64,000 nucleotides of DNA, from positions 1-64,000 of the forward strand of contig NZ_VZPL01000023.1 of assembly GCF_008801575.1 (NCBI RefSeq), read 5' to 3'. The DNA comes from Xanthomonas cissicola. Lineage in GTDB: Bacteria > Pseudomonadota > Gammaproteobacteria > Xanthomonadales > Xanthomonadaceae. Each line of letters begins with the position of its first letter. Position 1 is the first letter of the stretch. This document shows, piece after piece, positions 23,778 through 33,976 of this stretch. The notes under the pieces were generated by a model, which was not told the origin of the DNA, did not search any database, and saw only the letters and a program-made list of their open reading frames with translations. The position numbers and the translations under genes are program-made.

Positions 23778-26243
23778 GTGTCCGAATTCCGATTTACCTG
23801 TGGTGCCCGCCAGGGCTTGTTGCGGCGTCTATTGTTGCTGGCCGCGCTGTGGATGGTTTGTATTGGCACGGCTGTGGCCCAGGACGAGGACACGGTGCTG
23901 GAGACCGCGCAGACCCAACTGGACAGCATGCAAAAGGTGCTGACCCAAGCCGAAGCGGGGATGGAAAAATCCGACACCGACCAGTTGCGCAAGCTGGCTG
24001 ACGATGTCACCGGCGCGCAGCGCCAGGCCCAGGATCTGGCGCGCTCGCTGGAGCCTCCGTTGAAGGAGCTGTCTGTGCGGCTGGCCGGGCTTGGCGAAGA
24101 GCAGAAGACCGACCCACCAGATCTACGCGACCAACGCCGCGCGCTCACGCGCGAGCGCAACGGACTGGATGCCGAGCTCAAGCGGGCGAACCTGCTGGCA
24201 CTGGATGCCAAGGATCTCGCCGACCGGCTCGAAGGCGAGCGCGCCCAGCGCTTCAGCGAGAAGCTCTCCGCGCGCGCTGCCTCGCCGCTGTCGCCCGCGT
24301 TGTGGAATGAGATCGCGCAGGAATGGCCCGACGACCGCGCGCGCCTGCAGGCGCTGTCCGACAAGGCCGTACAGGCGATGCGCACCGGCACAGCGACCAA
24401 CGGTATCGCCGGTCTGGTGATCGGGACGCTGGCGGCATTGATGCTGGCATTTCCGTTGCGCATCTTCCTGCGTCATCTGGGGCGGCGGTATGCGGCCTCG
24501 CGTGCGCCCGGCGGCCGCTTGCGGCGCTCCGGCCTTGCACTGTGGTTCTTGTTGGTCGGCACCATGACGCTGGGCATGGCGGCATGGGCATTGGCCGAGA
24601 GCGTTCGCGCACTGAGTGAGCTGCCGACGGATCTGGAGCAGCTGCTGAGTGCATTTGTAGTGATCAGTTGCGTGTCGGCCTTCGTCGGTTCGCTCAGCGC
24701 CAGCCTGTTGATGAAGCACCAGCCCACCTGGCGTCTGTTCCCGTTGGACGATGCAACTGTCGATCGTTTGCGCCTGCATTGTCTTGCCACGGCGGCGGTG
24801 AGCTGGTTTAGCGGTATGGCGATCAGAATCAACGACGTAGCGCGCAGCAGCGGCGCATTGACGATCGCTACCGATGCGGTTGCGGCGCTGTTGTATGCGG
24901 GATTGATCCTGTCGGCACTGGCTGGCCTGACCCTGTCGTTGCGCGCTCATGCCGCAAACGTGGGTGCGGCCGATGCGGACAGCAGCGCACCACCGCCGGT
25001 GGTGTCGCGTGGCGGCGGTTACATCGTGTTGATCCGTCTGCTGGGCCATCTGGCGGTGATCTTCGCGTTGGTGGCGGCCTTGTTCGGCTACATCAATCTG
25101 GCCCTGTTCGTCGAGCAGCAGATCATCTGGATCACCCTGGTGTGCAGCGTGCTCGCGCTACTGGTGATGTTTGCCGACGACCTGACGACCTGGGTGTTCA
25201 AGCCGGAGAGCCGTTTCAGCCGTGCGCTGTCGCATGCACTGAATGTCGGCAGCGGGCGGTTGGTGCAGGTGGGGTTATTGATCTCTGCGGCAGTACGCGT
25301 GCTGCTGGTGCTGCTGGGTATTGCCGCGCTGGTGACGCCGTACGGCGCCAACCTCGCCGCAGTGACCGGCTGGTTGGAAAACGTTTCGCACGGTATTGCA
25401 ATTGGCAAGGAACTTGTCATCACGCCCGGCGACGTGGCCAGGGCGCTGTGCGTGTTCCTGCTCAGCATGGGCCTGGTCCATATCGTGCAGAAGTGGCTGC
25501 TCAACACCTATCTGCCCAAGACCGAACTGGATGCGGGAGCGCGGAATTCGATCAGCACGGTGGCGCGCTATCTGGGTTGGCTGATCGTGGCGGTGTGGGG
25601 GCTCACGGCGCTGGGTCTGGATTTGAAGCGATTGGCGCTGGTATTGAGCGCACTGTCGGTGGGTATCGGTTTCGGTCTGCAGGCGATTACGCAGAACTTC
25701 GTGTCGGGATTGATCTTGCTGGCCGAGCGGCCGGTGAAGATCGGCGATTGGGTGCGTATCGGCGATCAGGAAGGCGACGTGCGCAAGATCAGCGTGCGTG
25801 CGACCGAAATCCAGGTGGGCGACCGCTCCACGTTGATCGTGCCCAATTCGGAGTTGATCACCAAGAGTGTGCGCAACATGACGCTGTCCAATCCGATGGG
25901 CCGTGTGCAGTTGCAGTTCTCGGTGCCGCTGGAAACCGACGTGGCCAAGGTGCGCGACATGTTGCTGGCCTTGTTTGCCGAGCACGAGAAGGTGCTGGCC
26001 GAACCGGCGCCATCGGTGTTCATCGATTCGCTGGCCGGCGGGCACGTAAATTTCAATTCGTTCGCCTACGTGAGCAGCCCGCGCGATTCCTATGGCGTGC
26101 GCAGCCAGTTGTTCTTCGCGCTGCTGCAGCGCATGGCGACGGTGGGCATTGCGTTGCAGTCGCCGCAGGAGATCCGTTTCAGTCGTGCAGGTGCAGCCGT
26201 GGCGCGCGAGGCGGGAGATGGTGCGCCTGCGTCCGATGACTGA
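23778..26243 (+). CDS. Large mechanosensitive channel (MscS family with DUF3772 domain)
   Basis: This protein of about 821 residues has a signal peptide (RRLLLLAALWMVCIGTAVA), a periplasmic coiled-coil DUF3772-type domain (about 35-190) and some eleven membrane segments. The C-terminal MscS core has the pore helix and beta domain (SVGIGFGLQAITQNFVSGLILLAERPVKIGDWVRIG, then TEIQVGDRSTLIVPNSELI). It releases solutes on hypo-osmotic shock. The start is uncertain: GTG at 23778 gives a compact signal peptide, while TTG at 23751 is also in frame. It converges with opgB. Confidence 0.88.
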   Translation: MSEFRFTCGARQGLLRRLLLLAALWMVCIGTAVAQDEDTVLETAQTQLDSMQKVLTQAEAGMEKSDTDQLRKLADDVTGAQRQAQDLARSLEPPLKELSVRLAGLGEEQKTDPPDLRDQRRALTRERNGLDAELKRANLLALDAKDLADRLEGERAQRFSEKLSARAASPLSPALWNEIAQEWPDDRARLQALSDKAVQAMRTGTATNGIAGLVIGTLAALMLAFPLRIFLRHLGRRYAASRAPGGRLRRSGLALWFLLVGTMTLGMAAWALAESVRALSELPTDLEQLLSAFVVISCVSAFVGSLSASLLMKHQPTWRLFPLDDATVDRLRLHCLATAAVSWFSGMAIRINDVARSSGALTIATDAVAALLYAGLILSALAGLTLSLRAHAANVGAADADSSAPPPVVSRGGGYIVLIRLLGHLAVIFALVAALFGYINLALFVEQQIIWITLVCSVLALLVMFADDLTTWVFKPESRFSRALSHALNVGSGRLVQVGLLISAAVRVLLVLLGIAALVTPYGANLAAVTGWLENVSHGIAIGKELVITPGDVARALCVFLLSMGLVHIVQKWLLNTYLPKTELDAGARNSISTVARYLGWLIVAVWGLTALGLDLKRLALVLSALSVGIGFGLQAITQNFVSGLILLAERPVKIGDWVRIGDQEGDVRKISVRATEIQVGDRSTLIVPNSELITKSVRNMTLSNPMGRVQLQFSVPLETDVAKVRDMLLALFAEHEKVLAEPAPSVFIDSLAGGHVNFNSFAYVSSPRDSYGVRSQLFFALLQRMATVGIALQSPQEIRFSRAGAAVAREAGDGAPASDD

Positions 26244-26339
26244 GCTGGCGAGGTCTGCCAGGGCTGCGCAACGGCGAGTCGATCGGCTTGCGCTGATTGC
26301 GCAACCATGCCTGACTATCGCTGGATGCATCTGGGCGCA

Positions 26340-28448
26340 TCAGGAGCGATCCGCCACCGGGATGTCCTTGACCAAGGCCAGGTCGTCCACGCTGACGTCT
26401 TCGGTGTAGTCCAGCCAGGCGCGGATCTCCAGGTCTTCCACCGCATGTTCCAGGCCCACCGGCATGCGGATGCGCCCGGCGGCGTCGGGCACGACCCATT
26501 GCTGTGCCAGCACGACCTTACGTTCGGAGGACACCGCTTCCACCCAGAACGCGCGCGTGGGCCGGCGCTTGGCGTAGAGCTCGAGCATGTAGCGGCCGGC
26601 ATCGGTCTTGCGCGCTGCCTGGGTGAGCATGATGGGCTGGCGCACGCGTGGACGCGGGCCTTGCTGGGTGGCCTCCAGCGGCGCGTCGATGGCGATGCCG
26701 CGGGCGAGGTCCGGGTCGCGATACAGCTTCATGCTCTGGTGGCGGTCCACCACCAGTGCGCACCAGTCGCCATCGGCCGAGCCGTCTTCGAACGCCGTGC
26801 AGCGATCCACATAGGCCAGCGTGCCCTTGGAATGCGTGCGGTCGAACTGACGCGAGGTGTTTTCCAGGTACACCGTTTTCAGGTTGGTGTCCTTGTCGTA
26901 TTCCAGCAGCACCGGTGGGCGCACCTGTTGCACGCCGACCACCACATCGCCATTGCCATTGATGCGCAGCATGCGCGTACTACGCCCGGTCCACAGCGTG
27001 CGCGCGTAGGCCAGATAGCGCGGATAGTCCTTGCCGCTGTCGCGGCTGGCGGCCGCGCTGGCACTGGGTGGGGCATCGCTGGCCAGCAACGAGCGGCCAA
27101 AGCCCAGCGTGCGCATGCCAGGTTCCAGCAACTGCAGCAGCGTTGCGCCCGAATCGAGCGTGCTGCCCGCGCGCGTGACGACCTGTTGTGGCGCAATGTC
27201 CTCGCCCAGGAACAGCAGCAGGTTCTCGCGCTTCTGCTTGGCCAATACGTCGCTCAGGTCGTTGGGCATGGCCAGATGATCGGAGGCGATGACGATGATG
27301 GTGTTTTTGCCATACCGGCTGTTGCGGATGCGCGCGACCAGTTCGCCGATCAAACGGTCGCTGCATTTGATTGCATGCAGCAGACCGATATCGCCCAGTG
27401 GGCTGTCGTACTGCTGGCCTTTGCACGCCGATGGCAGGTGGCCGGCCGGATGGTGGGTGTCCATGGTCAGCGTGGTCAACAGGAAGGGTTGGCCGGCACG
27501 CGACAGCGTCTGGAAGGTATCCCAGGCATCGTCCAGCAGGACATCGTCGTGCACGCCCCATGCGGAAAAATGCTTCGGCGCGACACCTTGGTCTTGGAAA
27601 TAGTGCACGTCATGCACCGCGTCGAAGCCATGGCTGGACAGGAAACGGCCCTTGCCGGCGAAGCTGGCATCGGCACCGCCCACGTAATGATTGCGGTAGC
27701 CCTGGTCCTTGAGGTAATCGCCCAGGCAGCGGGCTTCGGGCAGGAACATGCCCATGCGATCCATGCTGTTTTCATCGCCCGGCGCGGTGGTGAGCGGCAC
27801 GCCGCACATCGAGGCGACCATGCCGGCGATGGTCCAGCCGCTGCCTTCGGTGGAGGCGAGATTGCGCACGTCCACCGCTTCGGTCGCAAGCGCGCGCAAA
27901 TTGGGCATCAGGCCTGGAAACACCTGTGCGTCGAAGTAGGTGCGCTCCAGGCTTTCGCCGTAGATCCAGACGATGTTCTTGCGCTTGTGCAGCGGTTGCT
28001 GCGGCACTTGGTATTCCGGCACCACGGTGGCGTAATCGACCGGGCGCAGCTGGTAGTACAGGCGTTTGCCATCGCGATACAGCGGGCTTGCGGCGATGCC
28101 GACCAGCAACATGCCCACGAAGCCTGCGAACACGGCGCCGCCACCACGCGGACGCTGGAAGCGTCGTATCCGCACCAGCAACAGCGGGCTCAGCGAGAGC
28201 AACAGCATGCCGACGAAAACCGCGATATAGCCGGAAAAATCGCTCACGCCGGCGCCGTCCATGTCGGCGCGCAGGTGATACAGCGTGGCTGCATTGATGC
28301 CGTCGCCGCTGAGCCGGTCGACCAATCCCCAGGCGCTGAGCAGCAGCAGAAAGAGCGACAACAGGCCAGCCTTGAGCCATGCCAGACGCGGAGAGGCGAC
28401 CAATAGCCACAGCAAGAGCAACAAAGAAACCAACAACATCCAATGCAT
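26340..28448 (-). CDS. opgB: OpgB, phosphoglycerol transferase I
   Basis: This 702-residue inner-membrane enzyme has four or five N-terminal membrane segments (residues 1-140) and a large periplasmic sulfatase-like domain. The nucleophile motif GESLERTYFD, GSGWTIAGMVAS and the metal-binding IVIASDHLAMPNDL are all present. It transfers phosphoglycerol from phosphatidylglycerol to periplasmic (osmoregulated) glucans. A C-terminal extension of about 150 residues follows the catalytic domain. The start at 28448 (MHWMLLVSLLLL) places the first helix at the N-terminus; the upstream basic extension is not conserved-looking. Neighbours are unrelated. Confidence 0.88.
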   Translation of the reverse strand: MHWMLLVSLLLLLWLLVASPRLAWLKAGLLSLFLLLLSAWGLVDRLSGDGINAATLYHLRADMDGAGVSDFSGYIAVFVGMLLLSLSPLLLVRIRRFQRPRGGGAVFAGFVGMLLVGIAASPLYRDGKRLYYQLRPVDYATVVPEYQVPQQPLHKRKNIVWIYGESLERTYFDAQVFPGLMPNLRALATEAVDVRNLASTEGSGWTIAGMVASMCGVPLTTAPGDENSMDRMGMFLPEARCLGDYLKDQGYRNHYVGGADASFAGKGRFLSSHGFDAVHDVHYFQDQGVAPKHFSAWGVHDDVLLDDAWDTFQTLSRAGQPFLLTTLTMDTHHPAGHLPSACKGQQYDSPLGDIGLLHAIKCSDRLIGELVARIRNSRYGKNTIIVIASDHLAMPNDLSDVLAKQKRENLLLFLGEDIAPQQVVTRAGSTLDSGATLLQLLEPGMRTLGFGRSLLASDAPPSASAAASRDSGKDYPRYLAYARTLWTGRSTRMLRINGNGDVVVGVQQVRPPVLLEYDKDTNLKTVYLENTSRQFDRTHSKGTLAYVDRCTAFEDGSADGDWCALVVDRHQSMKLYRDPDLARGIAIDAPLEATQQGPRPRVRQPIMLTQAARKTDAGRYMLELYAKRRPTRAFWVEAVSSERKVVLAQQWVVPDAAGRIRMPVGLEHAVEDLEIRAWLDYTEDVSVDDLALVKDIPVADRS

Positions 28449-28878
28449 GCGCAGCGTCCGTGGGGGAATGATGCGAGCGCGTACCGGACGCCTTGCTCGC
28501 CATGTCCTGTGCACCACCTGCCATGTGACACCCGGATGATGGACTATGCCGCGCCCAAGCTGACTGAAATGTTTGTTGTGGCCAAGACCCGGCGTGACCT
28601 CTGGCCCCGCATCGCCGGACAGCGGTTACGCATAGCCACGTACCAAGCCGCGCGGCGCTGCTGAAACGCAGGTGGCGCCAAGATGCATTGCGCCCATGCG
28701 TGATAGTGGTTGTGCTCGCTGCGGCGTTGCCACCCTTAGCGAGAAGATGTGCGCAAGCGATGGTGCGCGCAGGACGCTTGCAATCAGTTGCACCGAGCAC
28801 GATGCAACGCGCGCGATGGTCACAAACACCTGACTACGGGGCACCAAGGCGCCCACATGCTGCAGCTGGTCCTGACGA
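28449..28878. other. 430-bp gap, nothing recognised
   Basis: The sequence between the ubiB-like stop and the opgB start shows no gene, repeat or clear hairpin. It must contain the opgB promoter, but no sigma-70 boxes stand out enough to report. Confidence 0.5.
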
Positions 28879-30597
28879 CTAGCGGTGCCCGCGCTCTTCG
28901 CGCGCACGCACGCGGCGGTCGAACAGCAGCGCACTGACCACGATGCCCAGGCCCAGTACCACCCCGAGCAGGAACAGCACCATCGCAATGGCCGGATAGC
29001 CCCACAGCTTCAAGCCGGTTTCGATGCGCATCATCTGCGCCGACGCCATGATCAGCGCGGCCGTGACGATGCCCGCCGCAACGCGGTTGGCGATCTTCTG
29101 CAGGCTTTCCATCAGGTGCGATTCTTCCAGCCCGGTGACGCGCATCTGCAGGCGGTTTTCCGCAGCCAGCGACAGGATCTCGGACATGCGGCGCGGTCCT
29201 TCGCGCACCAGATGCTGCAGTTCCATCGCCTCGCTGGCCAGGTTGGCGGCGGACAGGGACTTCTTCAGGCGCGCGCGCATCACGTGCTGCAGATGGCGCT
29301 CGACGATGCGGCGCGTATCCAGCGTAGGCGACAACGCGCGGCACACGCCCTCCAGGTTCAGCAAGGTCTTGCCGAGCAGGCTCAACTCCGGCGGCGTCCG
29401 CAGGCCGGTCGAGGTGGCGATGCGCACCAGATCCAGCACCACCCGGCCTTCGGAGGTGGCATCGTGCGCTGCGTAGCGCGCGATCATCTGCCCGGTTTCG
29501 CGCTGGTAGCGCTCTTCGTCGTAATCCTCCAGCCGCGTGCTCAGCGCAATGGTCTCTTCGGCCACTTCCTCGCCGCGCCCATCGACCGCGGCAAACAGCA
29601 ACTTGAGCAGGCGCTCGCGCAGGCGCGGCGGCACATGCGCCACCATGCCCAGGTCGAAGATGGCCAGGCGCCCGTCCTGCAGCACGCGCAAATTGCCCGG
29701 ATGCGGGTCGGCATGGATTTCGCCATGCACGAACATCTGGTCCAGATACCCCTTGACCAGTTCCGCGGCCAGCTCGTCCATGGGCTGTTCGGTGCGGCGC
29801 AGGCCGGAGATCTTGTCCACGCGCACGCCTTCGGCCAGCTGCATCGTCAGCACCTTGCGGCTGCTCAGGTCCCACACCGGCTGCGGCACCCACAGCAAGG
29901 GGAACGGCTTGAGGTGCTTGCCGAAGCGCGCCAGGGTTTCGGCTTCGTCTTCGTAGTTGAGCTCGGCGCGCAGGGTCTTGCCGAATTCGCCCAGCCAGTC
30001 GGCAAAGCGCACACGCCGGCCGATGCCGGTCAGGCGGTCGGCGGCGGTGGCGAAGCTCTTGAGCACGTCCAGATCCGAACGCACCTGCGCGGCCACTTCG
30101 GGTTTCTGCACCTTGATCGCCACTGGCGTGCCGTCGCGTAGCGCAGCGCGGTGCACCTGCGCCAGCGAGGCGCAGCCCAACGGGACCGGGTCGAAGAACG
30201 AGAACGCCTTGTTGACCGAGACCCCGAGCTCTTCTTCGATGATCTGGCGGATGCGCTCCACCGGCACCGAGCTGGTGTTCTCCTGCATGCGCTCCAGCGC
30301 GGTGGCAAATTCCGGCGGCACGATGTCCGGCCGGGTCGACAGCATCTGCCCCAGTTTGACGAAGGTGGGCCCGAGCGATTCCAGGTCTGAGACGAACTGG
30401 TCCGGGGTGCCTTCTGCGGGCACCTCGTATTCGTTGATGGCCGCCGGGTCCAGGTTCATGCCAGCGAACACGCCCGAGCCGCGATAGCGCAACAACAAGC
30501 GCAGGATCTGCGTGCGCCGGCTCATGCCGCCAACCACGGCATGATCTGCTGGGCTTGCGGCCGGGGCGCGGTGCGGGTCGTTCTGACTCAAGGCCAT
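28879..30597 (-). CDS. ubiB: UbiB/ABC1 (AarF) family atypical kinase
   Basis: The protein has 572 residues. The N-terminal motif FVKLGQMLSTRPD is the KxGQ signature that replaces the normal kinase glycine loop. It is followed by ALRDGTPVAIKVQKP (an Ala-rich loop and Lys) and the catalytic EIHADPHPGNLRV with IFDLGMV. Two membrane segments sit at the C-terminus (about 500-555). The family supports ubiquinone biosynthesis or lipid distribution. The start at 30597 (MALSQNDPHR) was chosen because the upstream in-frame extension is Cys/Arg-rich. It may be a UbiB paralogue rather than the canonical UbiB. Confidence 0.85.
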   Translation of the reverse strand: MALSQNDPHRAPAASPADHAVVGGMSRRTQILRLLLRYRGSGVFAGMNLDPAAINEYEVPAEGTPDQFVSDLESLGPTFVKLGQMLSTRPDIVPPEFATALERMQENTSSVPVERIRQIIEEELGVSVNKAFSFFDPVPLGCASLAQVHRAALRDGTPVAIKVQKPEVAAQVRSDLDVLKSFATAADRLTGIGRRVRFADWLGEFGKTLRAELNYEDEAETLARFGKHLKPFPLLWVPQPVWDLSSRKVLTMQLAEGVRVDKISGLRRTEQPMDELAAELVKGYLDQMFVHGEIHADPHPGNLRVLQDGRLAIFDLGMVAHVPPRLRERLLKLLFAAVDGRGEEVAEETIALSTRLEDYDEERYQRETGQMIARYAAHDATSEGRVVLDLVRIATSTGLRTPPELSLLGKTLLNLEGVCRALSPTLDTRRIVERHLQHVMRARLKKSLSAANLASEAMELQHLVREGPRRMSEILSLAAENRLQMRVTGLEESHLMESLQKIANRVAAGIVTAALIMASAQMMRIETGLKLWGYPAIAMVLFLLGVVLGLGIVVSALLFDRRVRAREERGHR

Positions 30598-30838
30598 CTC
30601 CGGGGCGTCATGCAGGCGGCGAGTGTGGCCAGCGACGGGTCGTCGCGTAGTGAATCCGCGCGCTCCCGCACACCGCAGGCAAACCTGCCCAAGGCGAGTA
30701 CGAACGGCCGCAAGCGCAGGCGCGGCGGTGCCTGCATCGCCCCGCCAACAGCATGCAACGACCGCGCAATGGCCGCTCATCACCCCACGCAGGTGCGGGA
30801 TCGGCGAGAATTTGCGACCACCCTAGAAGGATCTCCGC

Positions 30839-31780
30839 ATGGCCGGTGCCAGCCTGTTCACCCTGCTCGACGACATCGCCACGCTGCTGGACGACGTTTC
30901 CATCCTGACCAAGGTTGCGGCCAAGAAGACCGCAGGCGTGTTGGGCGACGATCTGGCGCTCAATGCGCAGCAGGTCACCGGCGTCACCGCCGACCGCGAA
31001 CTGCCGGTGGTGTGGGCCGTGGCCAAGGGCTCGCTGGTCAACAAGATGATCCTGGTGCCGGCGGCGTTGGCGATCAGCGCGCTGGAAGCGTGGCTGCGCG
31101 GGCGCGGCTACAACGTCCCGTTGGTCATGCCGCTGATGATGATCGGTGGCGCCTACCTGTGCTTCGAGGGCGTGGAAAAGCTGGCGCACAAGTTTTTGCA
31201 CAACGATGAGCAGGAAGCGCAGCGGCATGCCGAACGCACCCGCGCGCTGGCCGACCAGAACGTGGACGTGGTGGCGCTGGAAAAGGACAAGGTGAAGGGC
31301 GCGATCCGCACCGATTTCATCCTCTCGGCGGAGATCATCGTGCTCTCGCTGGGCGTGGTCTCGGAGGTGTCCTTCGGGCAGCAGGTGGCGGTGCTGGTGG
31401 CCATTGCGCTGGCGATGACCATCGGCGTCTACGGCGTGGTCGCCGCGATCGTGAAGCTGGACGACCTGGGCCTGTACCTGACCAGGAAGGGTGCCGCGCT
31501 GGCGGCCCTGGGTCGCGGCATCCTGGTGGCGGCGCCGTGGTTGATGAAGTTCCTGTCGATGGCCGGCACGCTGGCGATGTTCCTGGTCGGCGGTGGCATC
31601 CTGGTGCACAACATCCCGGCGCTGCATCACCTGGTGGTGGACCTGGCCAAGTCGTCCGGCAGCATGGGCTGGCTGGTCGAAGCGCTGGGCAACATGCTGG
31701 TCGGCGTGGTCGCCGGTGCGCTCGTGCTGGGCGCGGTGATGCTGTTTCAGAAGCTGCGCGGGAGCAAGCCCGCGCATTGA
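30839..31780 (+). CDS. yedI: DUF808 (YedI-family) inner-membrane protein
   Basis: This 313-residue protein starts [22 protein letters not shown], the typical DUF808 N-terminus. It has a conserved segment ending [10 protein letters not shown] and about five membrane segments in the C-terminal two thirds. Its function is unknown; the family is widespread in Proteobacteria. AGGATCT lies just upstream of the ATG. It is divergent from the ubiB-like gene (240 bp) and convergent with the diguanylate cyclase. Confidence 0.85.
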   Translation: MAGASLFTLLDDIATLLDDVSILTKVAAKKTAGVLGDDLALNAQQVTGVTADRELPVVWAVAKGSLVNKMILVPAALAISALEAWLRGRGYNVPLVMPLMMIGGAYLCFEGVEKLAHKFLHNDEQEAQRHAERTRALADQNVDVVALEKDKVKGAIRTDFILSAEIIVLSLGVVSEVSFGQQVAVLVAIALAMTIGVYGVVAAIVKLDDLGLYLTRKGAALAALGRGILVAAPWLMKFLSMAGTLAMFLVGGGILVHNIPALHHLVVDLAKSSGSMGWLVEALGNMLVGVVAGALVLGAVMLFQKLRGSKPAH

Positions 31781-31860
31781 TGCGCGGCGAGCCGCCAGAC
31801 AAGCCAGCACGGTAAACACCGTGCGGCGATTGCTCGGGCGCACCGGGGTTCGCCGCCGGT

Positions 31861-33489
31861 CTAATCGGCGTTGATCACCCGGTTCTTGCCGGCGGCCTTG
31901 GCGTCGTACATGGCGCGGTCGGCGCGGCGGATGACCTCGTCCTGGGTCTCGTCGGTCCCGCGTAGCGCCACGCCGGCGCTGAAGCTGATGAACACGCGCA
32001 CGTCGTCATGCAGCAGCGAGCGCTGCGACAGTGCGCGTTGCAGACGGATCACTGCCGCACTGGCCTCGAAAATGGTCGAGTCCGGCAGCAGCAGGACGAA
32101 TTCCTCGCCGCCGAAGCGGGCGATGGCGTCGGTGGTGCGCAGCACGCCCTTGGCCACCTCCACGGTATGGCGCAGCGCGGCGTCGCCGCCGGCATGGCCG
32201 TGGGTCTCATTGAGGCGGCGGAAGTCGTCCAGGTCCAGCATCGCCACGCACAAGGGCTGGCCACTGCGCTGGGTGCGCACAGCCTCACGCTGGAACAGTT
32301 CTTCGAAGCCGCGCCGGTTGAGCGCGCCGGTGAGTTGGTCTTCGCGCACCAGGCCGGCGACGTCCTTGAGCTCCTGTTCGAGCGAGGCGATGCGCTGTTC
32401 GGAATCTTCCACCTGCCGGCGTGCCGCGAGCAGTTCGTCGCGCGCCGCCAGGGCCTGCGCCTGCACGCCGGCGGTGTCCTGCAGCAGATCCTGCAGCAGC
32501 CGGTTGAGATCGGGAATGCCGCGCGCCTCGCCGATCGCCTGCGAATACCCGGCAACGCGGTCGTGGTATTCGCCAGTGCTCGTGGCCATGCCGTCCAGCC
32601 GGTCGACGAAGGACACCATCATTTCGCGCATGGCGGTCTTGGACTCGGCGATCCCCTGCTTGAGCAGACCCTGCTTGTAGGTCACCTCGCGCAAGGTGCC
32701 GCGTGCCTGTTCGATGGAACTGACGTCCAGCGGGCCGGAAATCAGTTGCCGCACCACCGTGATCTGTCCCTGCAACCAGCTGCGATCGTCGAGGAGTTCG
32801 CCGACGTTCTCCAGCAATAGGTCGAACAAGCCCAATAACAGGTTCTGTTGTTCGCTGGCATCTTCGGCGCGCAGGCCGATCTGGTGGCTGAGTTCGCGCA
32901 GGCGTTGTTCCAGCGTGATCAGCTCGTGTCCCGGGCGCCAGTGGCGCAGTGCCGATGCCAGCGTTTGCGCCTCTTCGGCCAGCTCGGGGCTGCGTTGCAG
33001 CAGCGTGGCCAGGGCATTGCCCAGCGCGTGGCGCAGCAGGTCGCGCAGTTGCTCGGCCTCCGTGCGGCCTTCGGCCAGCGAATCGCCGATGTCGATGGTG
33101 CGGATGTATTTGTCGATGAGTTGTCGCAACGCACGGCCATAGCCGGGCCAATCGCCGGCCGCATACGCCGCGCTCAGGCGCACGCCCATGTCGCCGAGCT
33201 CGCCATGCAGGCTGGCGACGCCTTCGGCGAACGCGAGCAGCAGCGCTTCGGGATGCGCGGCATGCGAGAACAGCCGTATCAGCAATGCAGTGGCGGCAGC
33301 CGGGTCGTGTGCGCCGGACTTGGCCTTGGCCGGCACCAGCTGGTGCGCAGCCAGGCCGTGACCGCTGCGCTCGCCATTGATCACCGTCGGCAGGGCAGCG
33401 GCAGGGCGCGCAGTGTCCGTGCCGCCCCAGGGCAACAGGCGGCGCAGCCCGCCACGGGGGCGGCTTGGGTGTTCGGGCTGGTCTGCCAT
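31861..33489 (-). CDS. Diguanylate cyclase (GGDEF) with long helical N-terminus
   Basis: This 542-residue protein has no membrane segments. Residues about 60-370 are helical, ending in a coiled coil (DELLAARRQVEDSEQRIASLEQEL). Residues about 380-540 form a GGDEF domain with the active signature GGEEF and metal-binding DLDDFRRLNETHGHAGGD. An RTTD inhibitory I-site lies exactly five residues before GGEEF, so the enzyme is probably active and product-inhibited. It makes cyclic di-GMP, which in Xanthomonas controls virulence and biofilm. The sensory input of the N-terminal part is not recognised. Confidence 0.92.
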   Translation of the reverse strand: MADQPEHPSRPRGGLRRLLPWGGTDTARPAAALPTVINGERSGHGLAAHQLVPAKAKSGAHDPAAATALLIRLFSHAAHPEALLLAFAEGVASLHGELGDMGVRLSAAYAAGDWPGYGRALRQLIDKYIRTIDIGDSLAEGRTEAEQLRDLLRHALGNALATLLQRSPELAEEAQTLASALRHWRPGHELITLEQRLRELSHQIGLRAEDASEQQNLLLGLFDLLLENVGELLDDRSWLQGQITVVRQLISGPLDVSSIEQARGTLREVTYKQGLLKQGIAESKTAMREMMVSFVDRLDGMATSTGEYHDRVAGYSQAIGEARGIPDLNRLLQDLLQDTAGVQAQALAARDELLAARRQVEDSEQRIASLEQELKDVAGLVREDQLTGALNRRGFEELFQREAVRTQRSGQPLCVAMLDLDDFRRLNETHGHAGGDAALRHTVEVAKGVLRTTDAIARFGGEEFVLLLPDSTIFEASAAVIRLQRALSQRSLLHDDVRVFISFSAGVALRGTDETQDEVIRRADRAMYDAKAAGKNRVINAD

Positions 33490-33850
33490 GCGCCAGGGTC
33501 TCGAGAGGTCTTGTGCTAACGCTCGATATCGGCGCGCAGCAGGGGCGCTTGAGCAAGCCGGGCCATAGCGCGCACCGACGACCTGCAGGCCAGTGGCGAA
33601 GCGCGGTCGCGATAAACGAAGCGAGACGTCGATGAACCGGTTAGCCAGATGAGGGCGAGCGCAGCCGAACGTTCCCGTATTCGGTGCATGTCACGGCCCA
33701 CGCACCGATCCGGGGATGTCATCGCACTGCAATGTGGCACTTATGCCTTGCGGCATGCGCAACTGTGCGTAAAGGAATGTGGGCTGTCGCAGAAAAGTCA
33801 GCACGTGTTCACGCATATTTTATTTGGTCGGGGTGTAGATTCCTCTGCAA

Positions 33851-33944
33851 GGGCGACGTGGAGTACGCGCGTTGCCCACGCTCCTCACTCGTAGCAAGTC
33901 GTCTGGCTGAATCGGCAGACGGCGGTTTTCGCTTCGCCGTTTTT
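33851..33944 (+). promoter_or_regulatory. Structured glgA leader with terminator-like hairpin
   Basis: Three hairpins can be drawn in the transcribed strand. The first pairs 33851-33858 with 33870-33877 (8 bp with one G-U). The second pairs 33898-33905 with 33916-33923 (8 bp, one wobble; core CGTCTG/CAGACG). The third pairs 33919-33924 with 33935-33940 (ACGGCG/CGCCGT) and runs into TTTTT. The second and third share 33919-33923, so they exclude each other, as antiterminator and terminator do. The hairpin ends 32 bp before the glgA ATG, and no upstream plus-strand gene needs a terminator here. Confidence 0.5.
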
Positions 33945-33976
33945 CCGTCTCCACCCACATTACGACGGACGTTTAG

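Noticed and set aside
26307-28406. 699-codon plus-strand open frame opposite opgB
   Set aside because: The product is His/Gln/Arg-rich with no domain, and the minus strand encodes a full OpgB with all motifs; it is a high-GC shadow.
28885-30141. 418-codon plus-strand frame opposite the ubiB-like gene
   Set aside because: His/Gln/Arg-rich antisense shadow; all kinase motifs are on the minus strand.
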